This document shows positions 52,000 through 59,650 of a DNA stretch of 59,650 nt, piece by piece; position 1 is the stretch's first letter; every line of letters begins with the position of its first letter. The position numbers and the translations under genes were made by a program. The DNA lies in assembly GCF_001499905.1 (NCBI RefSeq), contig NZ_LQIS01000020.1, forward strand, positions 1-59,650. The letters run 5' to 3'. The notes beneath the pieces were generated by a model that ran no database searches, had not been told where the DNA came from, and saw nothing but the letters and a program-made list of their open reading frames with translations. The stretch is from Mycobacterium sp. GA-1285 (GTDB lineage: Bacteria; Actinomycetota; Actinomycetes; Mycobacteriales; Mycobacteriaceae).

Positions 52000-53181
52000 A
52001 TGCGGATCGGCTACACCCCAGAGCAGGAAGAGCTGCGCCGCGAGCTGCGCGCCTACTTCACCAAGCTGATGACGCCCGAGCGGGCCGAGGCGCTGGCCTC
52101 CAACGACGGCGAGATGGGCCGGGGCAACGTCTACCGCGAAACCGTCGCGCAGATGGGCAAGGACGGCTGGCTCACGTTGTCGTGGCCCAAGGAGTTCGGC
52201 GGCCAGGAGCGGCCTCCCATCGACGGGTTGATCTTCAACGACGAGGCCGCAATCGCCAACGTCCCGGTGCCGTTCCTGACGATCAACAGCGTGGCGCCGA
52301 CGATCATGCACTTCGGCAGCGAGGAACAGAAGAAGTTCTTCCTGCCCAAGATCGCCGCCGGCGACCTGCACTTCTCGATCGGCTACTCGGAGCCCGGCGC
52401 CGGCACCGACCTGGCGTCGTTGCGCACCACCGCCGTTCGCGACGGCGACGAGTACGTGATCAACGGCCAGAAGATGTGGACGAGCCTGATCGCCTACGCC
52501 GATTACGTGTGGCTGGCCGCGCGCACCAATCCCGAGGCCAAGAAGCACCGCGGAATCTCGATGCTGATCGTTCCCACCACCGCGGAAGGTTTCTCCTGGA
52601 CACCGGTGCACACCATGGCGGGGGTCGACACCAGCGCCACCTATTACTCCGACGTGCGGGTGCCCGTCAGCAATCTGGTCGGCGAGGAGAACGCCGGCTG
52701 GAAGCTGGTGACCAACCAGCTCAACCACGAGCGTGTCGCCCTGGTGTCGGCACAGCCGATCTTCCTGGCGCTCAACGGCGTTCGCGAGTGGGCGCAGAAC
52801 ACCAAGGATGTACACGGCCGCCGGCTGATCGACTCCGAGTGGGTGCAGCTCAACCTGGCCCGGGTGCACGCCAAGGCCGAGGTGCTCAAGCTGATCAACT
52901 GGGAACTGGCGTCCTCGGACGAGGCCGCGCCCTCTCCGGCGGACGCCTCGGCGGCCAAGGTGTTCGGCACCGAACTGGCGACCGAGGCCTACCGCCTGCT
53001 GATGGAGGTACTCGGCACATCGGCCACGCTGCGTTCGGGCACGCCGGGAGCCCTGCTGCGCGGACGGATCGAACGGATGCACCGCAGCTGCCTGATCCTG
53101 ACGTTCGGCGGCGGGACCAACGAGATTCAGCGCGACATCATCGGCATGGTCGCGCTCGGCCTGCCCCGAGTGAATCGATAG
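52000..53181 (+). CDS. fadE26: Acyl-CoA dehydrogenase FadE26 (ChsE4)
   Basis: 393 residues, complete acyl-CoA dehydrogenase: N-terminal helical domain, beta domain with FSIGYSEPGAGTDLASL, C-terminal helices, and IERMHRSCLILTFGGGTNEIQRDIIG at the FAD site. The cognate pair FadE26-FadE27 forms an alpha2-beta2 enzyme for cholesterol side-chain oxidation. The gene starts with ATG at MRIGYTPEQEELRR and is followed by fadE27 after 8 bp. Confidence 0.95.
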   Translation: MRIGYTPEQEELRRELRAYFTKLMTPERAEALASNDGEMGRGNVYRETVAQMGKDGWLTLSWPKEFGGQERPPIDGLIFNDEAAIANVPVPFLTINSVAPTIMHFGSEEQKKFFLPKIAAGDLHFSIGYSEPGAGTDLASLRTTAVRDGDEYVINGQKMWTSLIAYADYVWLAARTNPEAKKHRGISMLIVPTTAEGFSWTPVHTMAGVDTSATYYSDVRVPVSNLVGEENAGWKLVTNQLNHERVALVSAQPIFLALNGVREWAQNTKDVHGRRLIDSEWVQLNLARVHAKAEVLKLINWELASSDEAAPSPADASAAKVFGTELATEAYRLLMEVLGTSATLRSGTPGALLRGRIERMHRSCLILTFGGGTNEIQRDIIGMVALGLPRVNR

Positions 53182-53189
53182 GACTCGAC

Positions 53190-54287
53190 ATGGACTTCAA
53201 GACAACGGAAGCGTCCGAAGACCTCGGCGGACTGGTCCGCACCATCGTCGATTCGGTCGTGACGCCCGAACGCCAGCGCGAACTGGATGGCCTCGAGCAG
53301 AGGTTCGACCGTGCGCTGTGGGGCAAGCTGATCGAAGCCGACGTGCTCTCGGCCGCCGCTCCGGAGTCGGTGGGCGGCGGCGGATTCGGGGTGCTCGAAC
53401 AGGTGGCCATCCTGGTCGCACTCGGCAGGCAGTTGTCCGCGGTGCCGTATCTGGAGTCGGTCGTGCTGGGCGCCGGAGCGCTGGCCGGGTTCGCCCCCGA
53501 GGCGCTGCGGCAGCAGTGGGCGGTGCCCGCCGTCAAGGGCGACAAGATCCTCACCGTCGCACTCGACGGCGAAATGGGACAGGGTCCGGTGCAGGCCCAA
53601 TCGAGCGGCGACGGTTACCGGCTCACCGGCACTCGCACGCAGGTGCCCTACGGGCCGGTTGCCGACGCATTCCTGATCCCGGCCGAAACGGATTCGGGCG
53701 TCAGGGTCTTTCTGGTGGCGGCAGCGGACCCCGGCGTGACGGTCGAGTCGTTGAGCACCACCGGTCACGGCAGCGTCGGACATCTGGAGCTGCAGGGCAC
53801 CGCGGTCGGCGACGGCCGCCTCGTCGGCGAGGGTGACGTCGTGTCGTGGTTGACCACGCGAGCCGCGCTGGGGTGCAGTGCTTTTCAACTAGGTGTGCTG
53901 GAACGCGCGCTGGAGCTCACCGCGGCGTACGCGCGCGAACGCGAGCAGTTCGACCGGCCGATCGGCAGCTTCCAGGCGGTGTCGTCGCGGCTGGCCGACG
54001 GCTACATCGACGTCAAGGCGCTCCGGTTGACCGTGACCCAGGCCGCCTGGCGGCTTTCCGAGGATCTTCCCGCTGATGTCGACGTCAGCACCGCCGCATT
54101 CTGGGCCGCCGACGCCGGCCACCGCGTCGCGCACACGACGGTGCACGTGCACGGCGGCGTCGGGATCGACATCGACCACCCCGTGCACCGGTATTTTCTG
54201 GCGGCCAAGCAGACCGAGTTCGCGGTCGGCGGCGCGACGGGTCAACTGCTGCGCATCGGTCGGGAGTTGGCCGATACGCCCGCGTGA
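53190..54287 (+). CDS. fadE27: Acyl-CoA dehydrogenase FadE27 (ChsE5)
   Basis: 365 residues, shorter and more divergent than FadE26, as expected for the partner subunit. ACAD fold features are ESVGGGGFGVLEQVAIL, REREQFDRPIGSFQAVSSRLAD and VHVHGGVGIDIDHPVHRYFLAAK. In the family it completes the FAD site of the heterotetramer. ATG at 53190; the large open frame extending left is a shadow of fadE26. Confidence 0.94.
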   Translation: MDFKTTEASEDLGGLVRTIVDSVVTPERQRELDGLEQRFDRALWGKLIEADVLSAAAPESVGGGGFGVLEQVAILVALGRQLSAVPYLESVVLGAGALAGFAPEALRQQWAVPAVKGDKILTVALDGEMGQGPVQAQSSGDGYRLTGTRTQVPYGPVADAFLIPAETDSGVRVFLVAAADPGVTVESLSTTGHGSVGHLELQGTAVGDGRLVGEGDVVSWLTTRAALGCSAFQLGVLERALELTAAYAREREQFDRPIGSFQAVSSRLADGYIDVKALRLTVTQAAWRLSEDLPADVDVSTAAFWAADAGHRVAHTTVHVHGGVGIDIDHPVHRYFLAAKQTEFAVGGATGQLLRIGRELADTPA

Positions 54288-54288
54288 G

Positions 54289-55794
54289 GTGAACAGGCTG
54301 CCCACGGTCGCGGAACTCTTGGCGCCGCTGATCGACGTCGACGACCGCGGAGTGCTCTTCGAGGACACGTTCACCACCTGGCGCGACCATCTGCAGTACG
54401 CGACGGCCGTCGCCGCCGCGTTGCGGGCGCGTCTCGATCCCGACCGGCCCCCTCACGTCGGAGTGCTGCTGCAGAACACGCCGTTCTTCTCCGCGGTCCT
54501 GGCCGCCGCGGGGCTGACCGGCATCGTGCCGGTCGGCCTCAACCCGGTCCGACGGGGTGCGGCGCTGCAGCGCGATATCGCGCATGCCGATTGTCAACTG
54601 GTGCTTGCAGATTCGGGATCACGAGACGTGACCGACGGCATCGACCATATCGACGTCGACTCACCGGAATGGGCGGACGAGGTGGCGGCCTTCGCCGATG
54701 AGCCGGTAACGGTGCGCGATGCCGAACCCGCGGACCTGTTCATGCTGATCTACACATCGGGCACGAGCGGTGATCCGAAGGCCGTCAAGTGCAGCCACGG
54801 CAAGGTTGCGGTGGCGGGTGTGACGATGAGGCAGCGGTTCGACCTCGGTCCCAGCGACGTCTGCTACGTGTCGATGCCCCTGTTCCACTCCAACGCGGTG
54901 TTGGTGGGCTGGGCGGTGGCGCTGGCGTCGGGCGCGTCGTTGGCGTTGCGCCGCAAGTTCTCCGCGTCGCAGTTTCTGCCCGACATCCGGCGCTTCGGGG
55001 CGACGTACGCGAACTACGTGGGCAAGCCGCTGTCGTACATCCTCGCGACACCCGAGCGGCCCGACGACGCGGACAATCCGTTGCGGGCGGTGTACGGCAA
55101 CGAGGGTGCCCCCGCCGATGTCGAGCGGTTCGCAGAGCGGTTCGGCGCGGTGGTGATGGATGGATTCGGCTCGACGGAGGGTGGTATCGCGATCGCCGGC
55201 ACGCCCGACACTCCGCCCGGCGCGTTGGGCCCGCTCCCGCCCGGCACCGAGATCGTCGATGTGGACACCGGCGAACCGTGTCCGCCCGGCGTGACCGGCG
55301 AGCTCGTCAACGTCTCGGACGCAGGGCGTTTCGAGGGTTACTACAACGACCCGGAGGCCGACGCCGAGCGGATGCGTGGTGACGTGTACCACAGTGGCGA
55401 CCTGGCCTACCGCGACGAGAACGGCTTCGCGTACTTCGCGGGCCGCCTCGGCGACTGGATGCGCGTGGATGGCGAGAACCTCGGTTCGGCGCCGATCGAG
55501 CGGGTGCTGCTGCGGCACCCGGACGTGGTCGAAGTGGCGGTGTACGGGATACCGGCGCCGGATGTCGGCGACCAGGTGATGGCCGCACTCACGCTGGCCG
55601 ACGGGGCAACCTTCGATGTCGAGGCCTTCCGCGAATTTCTCACTGCGCAGCCTGATCTCGGGCCCAAGCAGTGGCCGTCGTATGTGCGGATCAGCACGGC
55701 GCTGCCCCGCACGGAGACGTTCAAGGTGATCAAGCGGCAGTTGGCGGCCGAGGGCACAGAGTGCGCCGATCCGGTGTATCCGATGCCGCGATAA
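54289..55794 (+). CDS. fadD17: Acyl-CoA synthetase FadD17
   Basis: 501 residues, ANL adenylating enzyme with the P-loop-like motif IYTSGTSGDPKAVKCSH, the aromatic/acid motif DGFGSTEGG, the hinge region YHSGDLAYRDENGFAYFAGR and a C-terminal TFKVIKRQL with the catalytic Lys. It activates steroid side-chain acids to CoA esters; published work links FadD17 to shorter side chains, which I cite from memory. GTG start one base after the fadE27 stop. Confidence 0.93.
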   Translation: MNRLPTVAELLAPLIDVDDRGVLFEDTFTTWRDHLQYATAVAAALRARLDPDRPPHVGVLLQNTPFFSAVLAAAGLTGIVPVGLNPVRRGAALQRDIAHADCQLVLADSGSRDVTDGIDHIDVDSPEWADEVAAFADEPVTVRDAEPADLFMLIYTSGTSGDPKAVKCSHGKVAVAGVTMRQRFDLGPSDVCYVSMPLFHSNAVLVGWAVALASGASLALRRKFSASQFLPDIRRFGATYANYVGKPLSYILATPERPDDADNPLRAVYGNEGAPADVERFAERFGAVVMDGFGSTEGGIAIAGTPDTPPGALGPLPPGTEIVDVDTGEPCPPGVTGELVNVSDAGRFEGYYNDPEADAERMRGDVYHSGDLAYRDENGFAYFAGRLGDWMRVDGENLGSAPIERVLLRHPDVVEVAVYGIPAPDVGDQVMAALTLADGATFDVEAFREFLTAQPDLGPKQWPSYVRISTALPRTETFKVIKRQLAAEGTECADPVYPMPR

Positions 55795-55849
55795 CGCATA
55801 CTTCGCGCCGAGCGCGGCGCCGTGTCACGCATTCCGCGAATTCGCGTGC

Positions 55850-55867
55850 GTCGAGCCCACGCTCGAC
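55850..55867. terminator. Hairpin between convergent fadD17 and the monooxygenase-like gene
   Basis: GTCGAG (55850-55855) and CTCGAC (55862-55867) form a 6-bp stem with a 6-base loop. A 12-bp perfect palindrome CGCGAATTCGCG sits at 55835-55846. Both are in the 80-bp convergent gap, where a bidirectional terminator would be expected, but there is no T-run. Confidence 0.4.
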
Positions 55868-55874
55868 CGGGAAG

Positions 55875-56999
55875 TCAATCGCCGCGGATGCCGTCGAGCC
55901 GGCGCGTGGCCTCGTCAAAGCCGGCCACCAGCTCCGCGATGATGTCGGCGACCGGGCGGATCTCGTTCATCCGGCCCACGATCTGGCCGACCGGCATCGC
56001 CACGGTGTCGGGGTTGTCCGACTCGTTCATGCGCTGATGCGCCTCGCTGACGAGGATGTTCTGCAGCGGCATCGGCAACGGCTCGGGTGCGTCGGGGGCG
56101 TCCCAGGCGTCCGTCCATTTCGTCTTGAGCAGACGGGCGGGTTTACCGGTGTAGATCCGTCGGCGCACGGTGTCGGCTGACGTCGCCCGCAGCAGCCCCT
56201 CCTGGATGGTGGAGATGCCGCCGGGTTTGCGGTGGCCGAGGTCGTACTCGGCGGCCGTCAAAAACGCCGAACCCATCCAGACACCCTGCGCGCCAAGGGC
56301 TAACGCCGCGGCCACCTGCCGACCCGTGCCGATCCCGCCGGCCGCCAACACCGGTGCCTTGCCGTCCAGCGCGTCGACGATCTCCGGCCAGAGCACCATC
56401 GAGCCGATCTCACCGGTGTGTCCACCGGCCTCATGTCCCTGCGCGACCACGATGTCGACGCCGTTGTCCACGTGGCGCTGAGCGTGTTTGGCGCTGCCGG
56501 CCAGGGCGGCGACCGGAACTCCGGCGGCGTGCACCTGGTCGATGACGTCCTTCGGTGGTGAGCCGAGCGCGTTGGCGATCAACTTGATCGGATGCTTGAG
56601 TGCGACCTCGACATGCGAGCGCGCCACGGAGTGCAGCCACCCGAGCACGCCCTCGTTGCGCGCCTCGTCCTCCGGTAGCGGTGGAACGCCGAGATCGGCA
56701 AGGGTCTTGTCGACGAAGTCGCGATGGCTCTGCGGGATCAACCTGTCGATGTCGACCGCCGTGCCCTCCTGGGGCACCTTGGCGGGCATCACCACGTCGA
56801 CGCCGTAGGGCTTGCCGTCGGTGTTCTCGTCCATCCAGCACAGGACGTCTTCGAGATCGTCGGCCGAGTTGAACCGCACGCAGCCCAGCATGCCCAGGCC
56901 GCCCGCCTTGCTGACCGCCGCGGCGACCTTCTCCGACGGCGTGAAGACGAAGATCGGGTACTCGATGCCGAAGCGGTCACACAGCTCGGTGCGCATCAT
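55875..56999 (-). CDS. Nitronate-monooxygenase-like FMN oxidoreductase
   Basis: 374 residues, TIM-barrel 2-nitropropane-dioxygenase/enoyl-reductase II fold: RFGIEYPIF, VSKAGGLGMLG, VAQGHEAGGHTGE with the catalytic-position His, and APVLAAGGIGTGRQVAAALALGAQGVWMGSAFL for phosphate/FMN binding. The usual APM after the first strand is replaced by FVFTPSEK. Its start overlaps the fadD19 stop (ATGATG), so it is coupled to sterol ligase synthesis. A reductase or oxidase step on steroid CoA intermediates is inferred; the actual substrate is unknown. Confidence 0.87.
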   Translation of the reverse strand: MMRTELCDRFGIEYPIFVFTPSEKVAAAVSKAGGLGMLGCVRFNSADDLEDVLCWMDENTDGKPYGVDVVMPAKVPQEGTAVDIDRLIPQSHRDFVDKTLADLGVPPLPEDEARNEGVLGWLHSVARSHVEVALKHPIKLIANALGSPPKDVIDQVHAAGVPVAALAGSAKHAQRHVDNGVDIVVAQGHEAGGHTGEIGSMVLWPEIVDALDGKAPVLAAGGIGTGRQVAAALALGAQGVWMGSAFLTAAEYDLGHRKPGGISTIQEGLLRATSADTVRRRIYTGKPARLLKTKWTDAWDAPDAPEPLPMPLQNILVSEAHQRMNESDNPDTVAMPVGQIVGRMNEIRPVADIIAELVAGFDEATRRLDGIRGD

Positions 57000-58648
57000 G
57001 CACCGGACCCCACGTGGTTGGCGTGCACGTCGTCGGCGGGCCGTTCCTCGGTGGTGTCCTTGGCCCAGCGGTAATCCGGCTTCCCGGCGGGCGTGCGATG
57101 AATCTCGTCGACCCACCAAACCTTGCGCGGCACTTTGTATCCCGCGATCTCACGCCGTACGAATGTGTCGAGCTCGGCCAGCGTCGGGTTGGTGCCCGGG
57201 CGCCGGTGGACGACCGCCGCGACACACTGGCCGTACCGCTCGTCGGGCACCCCGACCACGAGCGCGTCGAACACGTCGGGATGACCCTTGAGTGCGGCCT
57301 CGACCTCTTCGGGGTAGATCTTCTCGCCGCCGCTGTTGATGGATTGCGAGCCACGGCCGAGCATCGTCACAGTGCCGTCTTCTTCGACGGTCGCGTAGTC
57401 ACCGGGGATCGCATAGCGAATCCCGTTGAACGTCTTGAACGTCTCGGCAGTCTTCTTCTCGTCTTTGTAGTACCCGACCGGGATGTTTCCCTTCTTCGCG
57501 ATCAACCCGCGTACGCCCGATCCGGGCTTCACCTCGTTGCCGTTCTCGTCGAGAACGACGGTGCGGTGGTCAATCGTCACCCGCGGCCCGCCGGTGTGCG
57601 ACTGCCCCTTGGCCACGATGCTGGTGCCGCCGAAACCCGTCTCGGAGGACCCGATCGAATCGGTGATCACCCGGTTGGGCAGCAGTTCGAGGAACTTCTC
57701 CTTGATGCTGGTCGAGAACAACGCGGCCGTGCTCGCGAGCAGGAACAGCGACGAGAGGTCGGGCTCTTGACCGGCGTCGTGCAGTTTGGTCAACGCGTCG
57801 AGCAGCGGGCGAGCCATCGCGTCGCCGGTGAAGAACAACAGGTTCACCTTGTGCTTCTCGATGGTCTGCCAGACCTCGTCGGCGTCGAATTCCGGTGCCA
57901 GCACCGTGGTTTGACCGGAGAACAGCGACATCCAGGTCGCCGATTGGGTGGCGCCGTGGATCATCGGCGGAATCGGGTAGCGGATCATCGGCGGGTTCTC
58001 CGCGGCGGCCTTCGCCAGGTCGTACTCGTCCTTGACGAACTCACCGGTGGCGAAGTCGGTGCCGCCGAACAACACCCGGTAGATGTCCTCGTGACGCCAC
58101 ATCACACCCTTGGGGAAACCGGTGGTGCCGCCGGTGTAGAGCAGGTAGATGTCGTCCTCGCTGCGCGGACCGAAATCGCGCTCGGGCGAACCCTGTTCGA
58201 GGGCGGAGTAGAACTCGACGCCGCCGTAGCGCTGGTATTCGTCGTCGCTGCCATCCTCGACCACCAGAACCGTCTTCACGGCGGGCGTCTCGGGTAGCAC
58301 GTTCGCGACGCGGTCGGCATACCGGCGCTCGTGCACCAGCGCCACCATGTCGGAGTTCTCGAACAGGTACTTCAGCTCGCTCTCGACGTAGCGGAAGTTG
58401 ACGTTGACCAGGATGGCGCCGGCCTTGACGATGCCCAGCATCGCAACGACGATCTCGTTGCGGTTGCGACAGTAGAGACCGACCTTGTCGTCCTTCTTGA
58501 CGCCCTGGTCGATGAGGTAGTGGGCCAGACGGTTGGCCTGCTCCTCCAACTGGGCGTACGTCAACTGGTCGTCGCCGCAGATGAGGGCGACACGGTCTGG
58601 CACGGCGTCGATGGCGTGCTCGGCGAGATCGGCGATGTTCAGGGCCAC
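56996..58648 (-). CDS. fadD19: Steroid side-chain acyl-CoA synthetase FadD19
   Basis: 550 residues, ANL family: LYTGGTTGFPKGVMWRHEDI, DSIGSSETGFGG, GDYATVEEDGTVTMLGRGSQSINSGGEKIYPEEVE and a C-terminal domain with the catalytic Lys in GKPDYRWAK. FadD19 activates cholesterol or C24-branched side-chain acids. GTG at 58648 (VALNIADLAEHAID) is chosen: an extension to 58768 would overlap echA19, and a -10 box ends 7 bases before this GTG, so the mRNA is probably leaderless. Confidence 0.94.
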   Translation of the reverse strand: MALNIADLAEHAIDAVPDRVALICGDDQLTYAQLEEQANRLAHYLIDQGVKKDDKVGLYCRNRNEIVVAMLGIVKAGAILVNVNFRYVESELKYLFENSDMVALVHERRYADRVANVLPETPAVKTVLVVEDGSDDEYQRYGGVEFYSALEQGSPERDFGPRSEDDIYLLYTGGTTGFPKGVMWRHEDIYRVLFGGTDFATGEFVKDEYDLAKAAAENPPMIRYPIPPMIHGATQSATWMSLFSGQTTVLAPEFDADEVWQTIEKHKVNLLFFTGDAMARPLLDALTKLHDAGQEPDLSSLFLLASTAALFSTSIKEKFLELLPNRVITDSIGSSETGFGGTSIVAKGQSHTGGPRVTIDHRTVVLDENGNEVKPGSGVRGLIAKKGNIPVGYYKDEKKTAETFKTFNGIRYAIPGDYATVEEDGTVTMLGRGSQSINSGGEKIYPEEVEAALKGHPDVFDALVVGVPDERYGQCVAAVVHRRPGTNPTLAELDTFVRREIAGYKVPRKVWWVDEIHRTPAGKPDYRWAKDTTEERPADDVHANHVGSGA

Positions 58649-58655
58649 GGGACCT

Positions 58656-58684
58656 AAACTAGAACGTGTTACATTTCCAGACAA
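58656..58684 (-). promoter_or_regulatory. fadD19 promoter with KstR operator in its spacer
   Basis: The minus strand reads TTGTCT (58684-58679), 17 bases and TAGTTT (58661-58656), then 7 bases to the GTG at 58648. The KstR site TAGAACGTGTTACA (plus strand, 58660-58673) overlaps the spacer and the -10 edge. It is also 45 bp upstream of the divergent echA19 start and may control both. Confidence 0.8.
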
Positions 58685-58717
58685 GTCTGTGGCATCGACG
58701 CTGGAAGGCGAACCCCC

Positions 58718-59518
58718 GTGAGTGATCCCCAGAAGGGCCCCGACGCCCTCATTGAGCAGCGCGGACACACCCTGATCCTGACGCTGAACCGGCCCGAGGC
58801 GCGCAATGCGCTTTCGACCGAGATGCTCTCGATCATGGTCGAGGCCTGGGACCGCGTCGACGGCGATCCCGAGATCCGCAGCTGCATCCTCACCGGCGCC
58901 GGCGGCTACTTCTGTGCGGGTATGGATCTCAAGGCGGCGACGGCCAAGCCGCCGGGTGACTCGTTCTCCGACGGCAGCTACGACCCCTCGCGCATCGACG
59001 CGCTACTGAAGGGCCGGCGGCTGACCAAACCGCTGATCGCCGCCGTCGAGGGACCGGCCATCGCGGGCGGCACTGAGATCCTGCAGGGCACCGACATCCG
59101 CATCGCCGGCGAGAGTGCCAAGTTCGGCATCTCCGAGGCCAAGTGGAGCCTGTACCCGATGGGCGGCTCGGCGGTGCGACTGGTGCGCCAGATCCCCTAC
59201 ACCATCGCGTGCGATCTGCTGCTGACCGGACGGCACATCACCGCCACCGAGGCCAAGGAGTACGGGCTGATCGGTTACGTCGTTCCCGACGGCACCGCGC
59301 TGGACAAGGCGCTGGAGATAGCCGAGGTGATCAACAACAATGGGCCGCTGGCGGTGCAGGCGATCCTGAAGACCATCCGCGAGACCGAGGGCATGCACGA
59401 GAACGACGCGTTCAAGCCCGACACCGCCAACGGCATCCCGGTGTTCCTCAGCGAGGACGCCAAGGAGGGCCCGCGAGCGTTCAAGGAGAAGCGCGCCCCG
59501 AACTTCCAGATGAAATAG
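58718..59518 (+). CDS. echA19: Enoyl-CoA hydratase EchA19
   Basis: 266 residues, crotonase family: [15 protein letters not shown], oxyanion loop [35 protein letters not shown] and [20 protein letters not shown] with the catalytic acid. It is nearly identical in style to M. tuberculosis EchA19 (Rv3516), a steroid side-chain enoyl-CoA hydratase. GTG start with GGAAGG upstream, divergent from fadD19 across a KstR operator. Confidence 0.95.
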   Translation: MSDPQKGPDALIEQRGHTLILTLNRPEARNALSTEMLSIMVEAWDRVDGDPEIRSCILTGAGGYFCAGMDLKAATAKPPGDSFSDGSYDPSRIDALLKGRRLTKPLIAAVEGPAIAGGTEILQGTDIRIAGESAKFGISEAKWSLYPMGGSAVRLVRQIPYTIACDLLLTGRHITATEAKEYGLIGYVVPDGTALDKALEIAEVINNNGPLAVQAILKTIRETEGMHENDAFKPDTANGIPVFLSEDAKEGPRAFKEKRAPNFQMK

Positions 59519-59560
59519 CTCGCGGCGTCGCCCCGCGCCCTCGCTCGTTTGTGAAACCTG

Positions 59561-59575
59561 CGACGGTTTCCGTCG
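59561..59575 (+). terminator. Hairpin downstream of echA19
   Basis: CGACGG (59561-59566), loop TTT, CCGTCG (59570-59575) form a perfect 6-bp stem 43 bp after the echA19 stop. It may end the echA19 transcript or belong to the end of the following mobile element. Confidence 0.4.
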
Positions 59576-59601
59576 GCATTGTCAACCGGTGAGTGCAACG
59601 T

Positions 59602-59650
59602 TTAGGCGGCGGCTTGGTCGAGGAGTGCGGCTAACCGCTGGGCCGGTGTG
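59602..59650 (-). CDS. C-terminal end of a probable transposase (partial)
   Basis: On the minus strand the frame entering from the right edge reads TPAQRLAALLDQAAA and stops at TAA (59604-59602). Tails of this kind (TPAxRLAALL) end several mycobacterial transposases, IS30-like ones in particular. Only 15 residues are visible, so the family and even the mobile nature are tentative. Confidence 0.4.
   Translation of the reverse strand, partial: TPAQRLAALLDQAAA

Noticed and set aside
51924..54287. 787-codon open frame on the plus strand spanning fadE26
   Set aside because: Its left part is an Arg-rich shadow of fadE26 in another frame; only the part from 53190 (fadE27) has family features. High GC leaves few stops.

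Overview
The window is high-GC, densely coded actinobacterial DNA. Gene content and order identify it as a mycobacterium, probably a fast-growing environmental one (Mycolicibacterium type). This is inferred from the phoP-phoR locus next to an Rv0759c-like HIT gene, a complete mce4 operon beside otsA, and the cholesterol genes hsd4A, fdxD, fadE26, fadE27, fadD17, fadD19 and echA19. Many genes share overlapping ATGA, GTGA or TGATG junctions, and several neighbouring convergent genes overlap at their 3' ends.

Left part (1-14.9 kb). After the tail of an unidentified gene come a HIT protein, phoR and phoP with a PhoP-box-like direct repeat, a divergent decapeptide-repeat protein, a tRNA-Thr and a polytopic membrane Ser/Thr kinase. 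Next is a SigF-like sigma factor with its own SigF-type promoter. It is divergent from an RsbQ/RsbP pair (alpha/beta hydrolase plus PAS-PP2C phosphatase), the energy-stress input module known from Bacillus sigma-B. A MarR regulator with a DUF5313 protein follows, then a metal/redox group: a Dyp-type peroxidase broken by two frameshifts, a shortened PCu(A)C copper chaperone, a PepSY membrane protein and a small His-containing membrane protein. A cutinase closes this part.

Middle part (14.9-38.3 kb). It holds redox and carbon-metabolism genes: an MDR oxidoreductase, a flavin oxidoreductase coupled to a trehalose-synthase-like GH13 enzyme, an MFS carrier, a VanX-like dipeptidase, and a WS/DGAT acyltransferase with an alpha/beta hydrolase. 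A five-gene molybdenum hydroxylase operon (XdhC, large, CoxG, FAD and 2Fe-2S subunits) has an atypical AYRGPW active-site motif and is followed by an epimerase. Then come a stand-alone ctaD, a Gre-like factor, a D-amino-acid dehydrogenase, a PucR regulator, a KstR-linked SDR with an enoyl-CoA hydratase, and two tandem small secreted Cys proteins.

Right part (38.3-59.6 kb). otsA faces the ten-gene mce4 sterol-import operon (yrbE4A, yrbE4B, mce4A-D, lprN, mce4F and two Mce-associated genes). Upstream lie hsd4A-fdxD, divergent fadE26-fadE27-fadD17, and a nitronate-monooxygenase-like gene with fadD19, divergent from echA19. KstR-type operators (TnnAACnnGTTnnA) sit at each control point, and in two promoters the operator fills the -35/-10 spacer. 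Together these genes import cholesterol-like sterols and begin side-chain degradation under one repressor. The window ends in what looks like the tail of a transposase.

The most unusual signals are the RsbQP/SigF module, micro-ORFs sharing an M(T)SACA start that bridge phoP-phoR and mce4A-mce4B, the decapeptide-repeat protein, the kinase with DFN and an 8-bp palindrome touching its start codon, and the atypical molybdenum hydroxylase operon.
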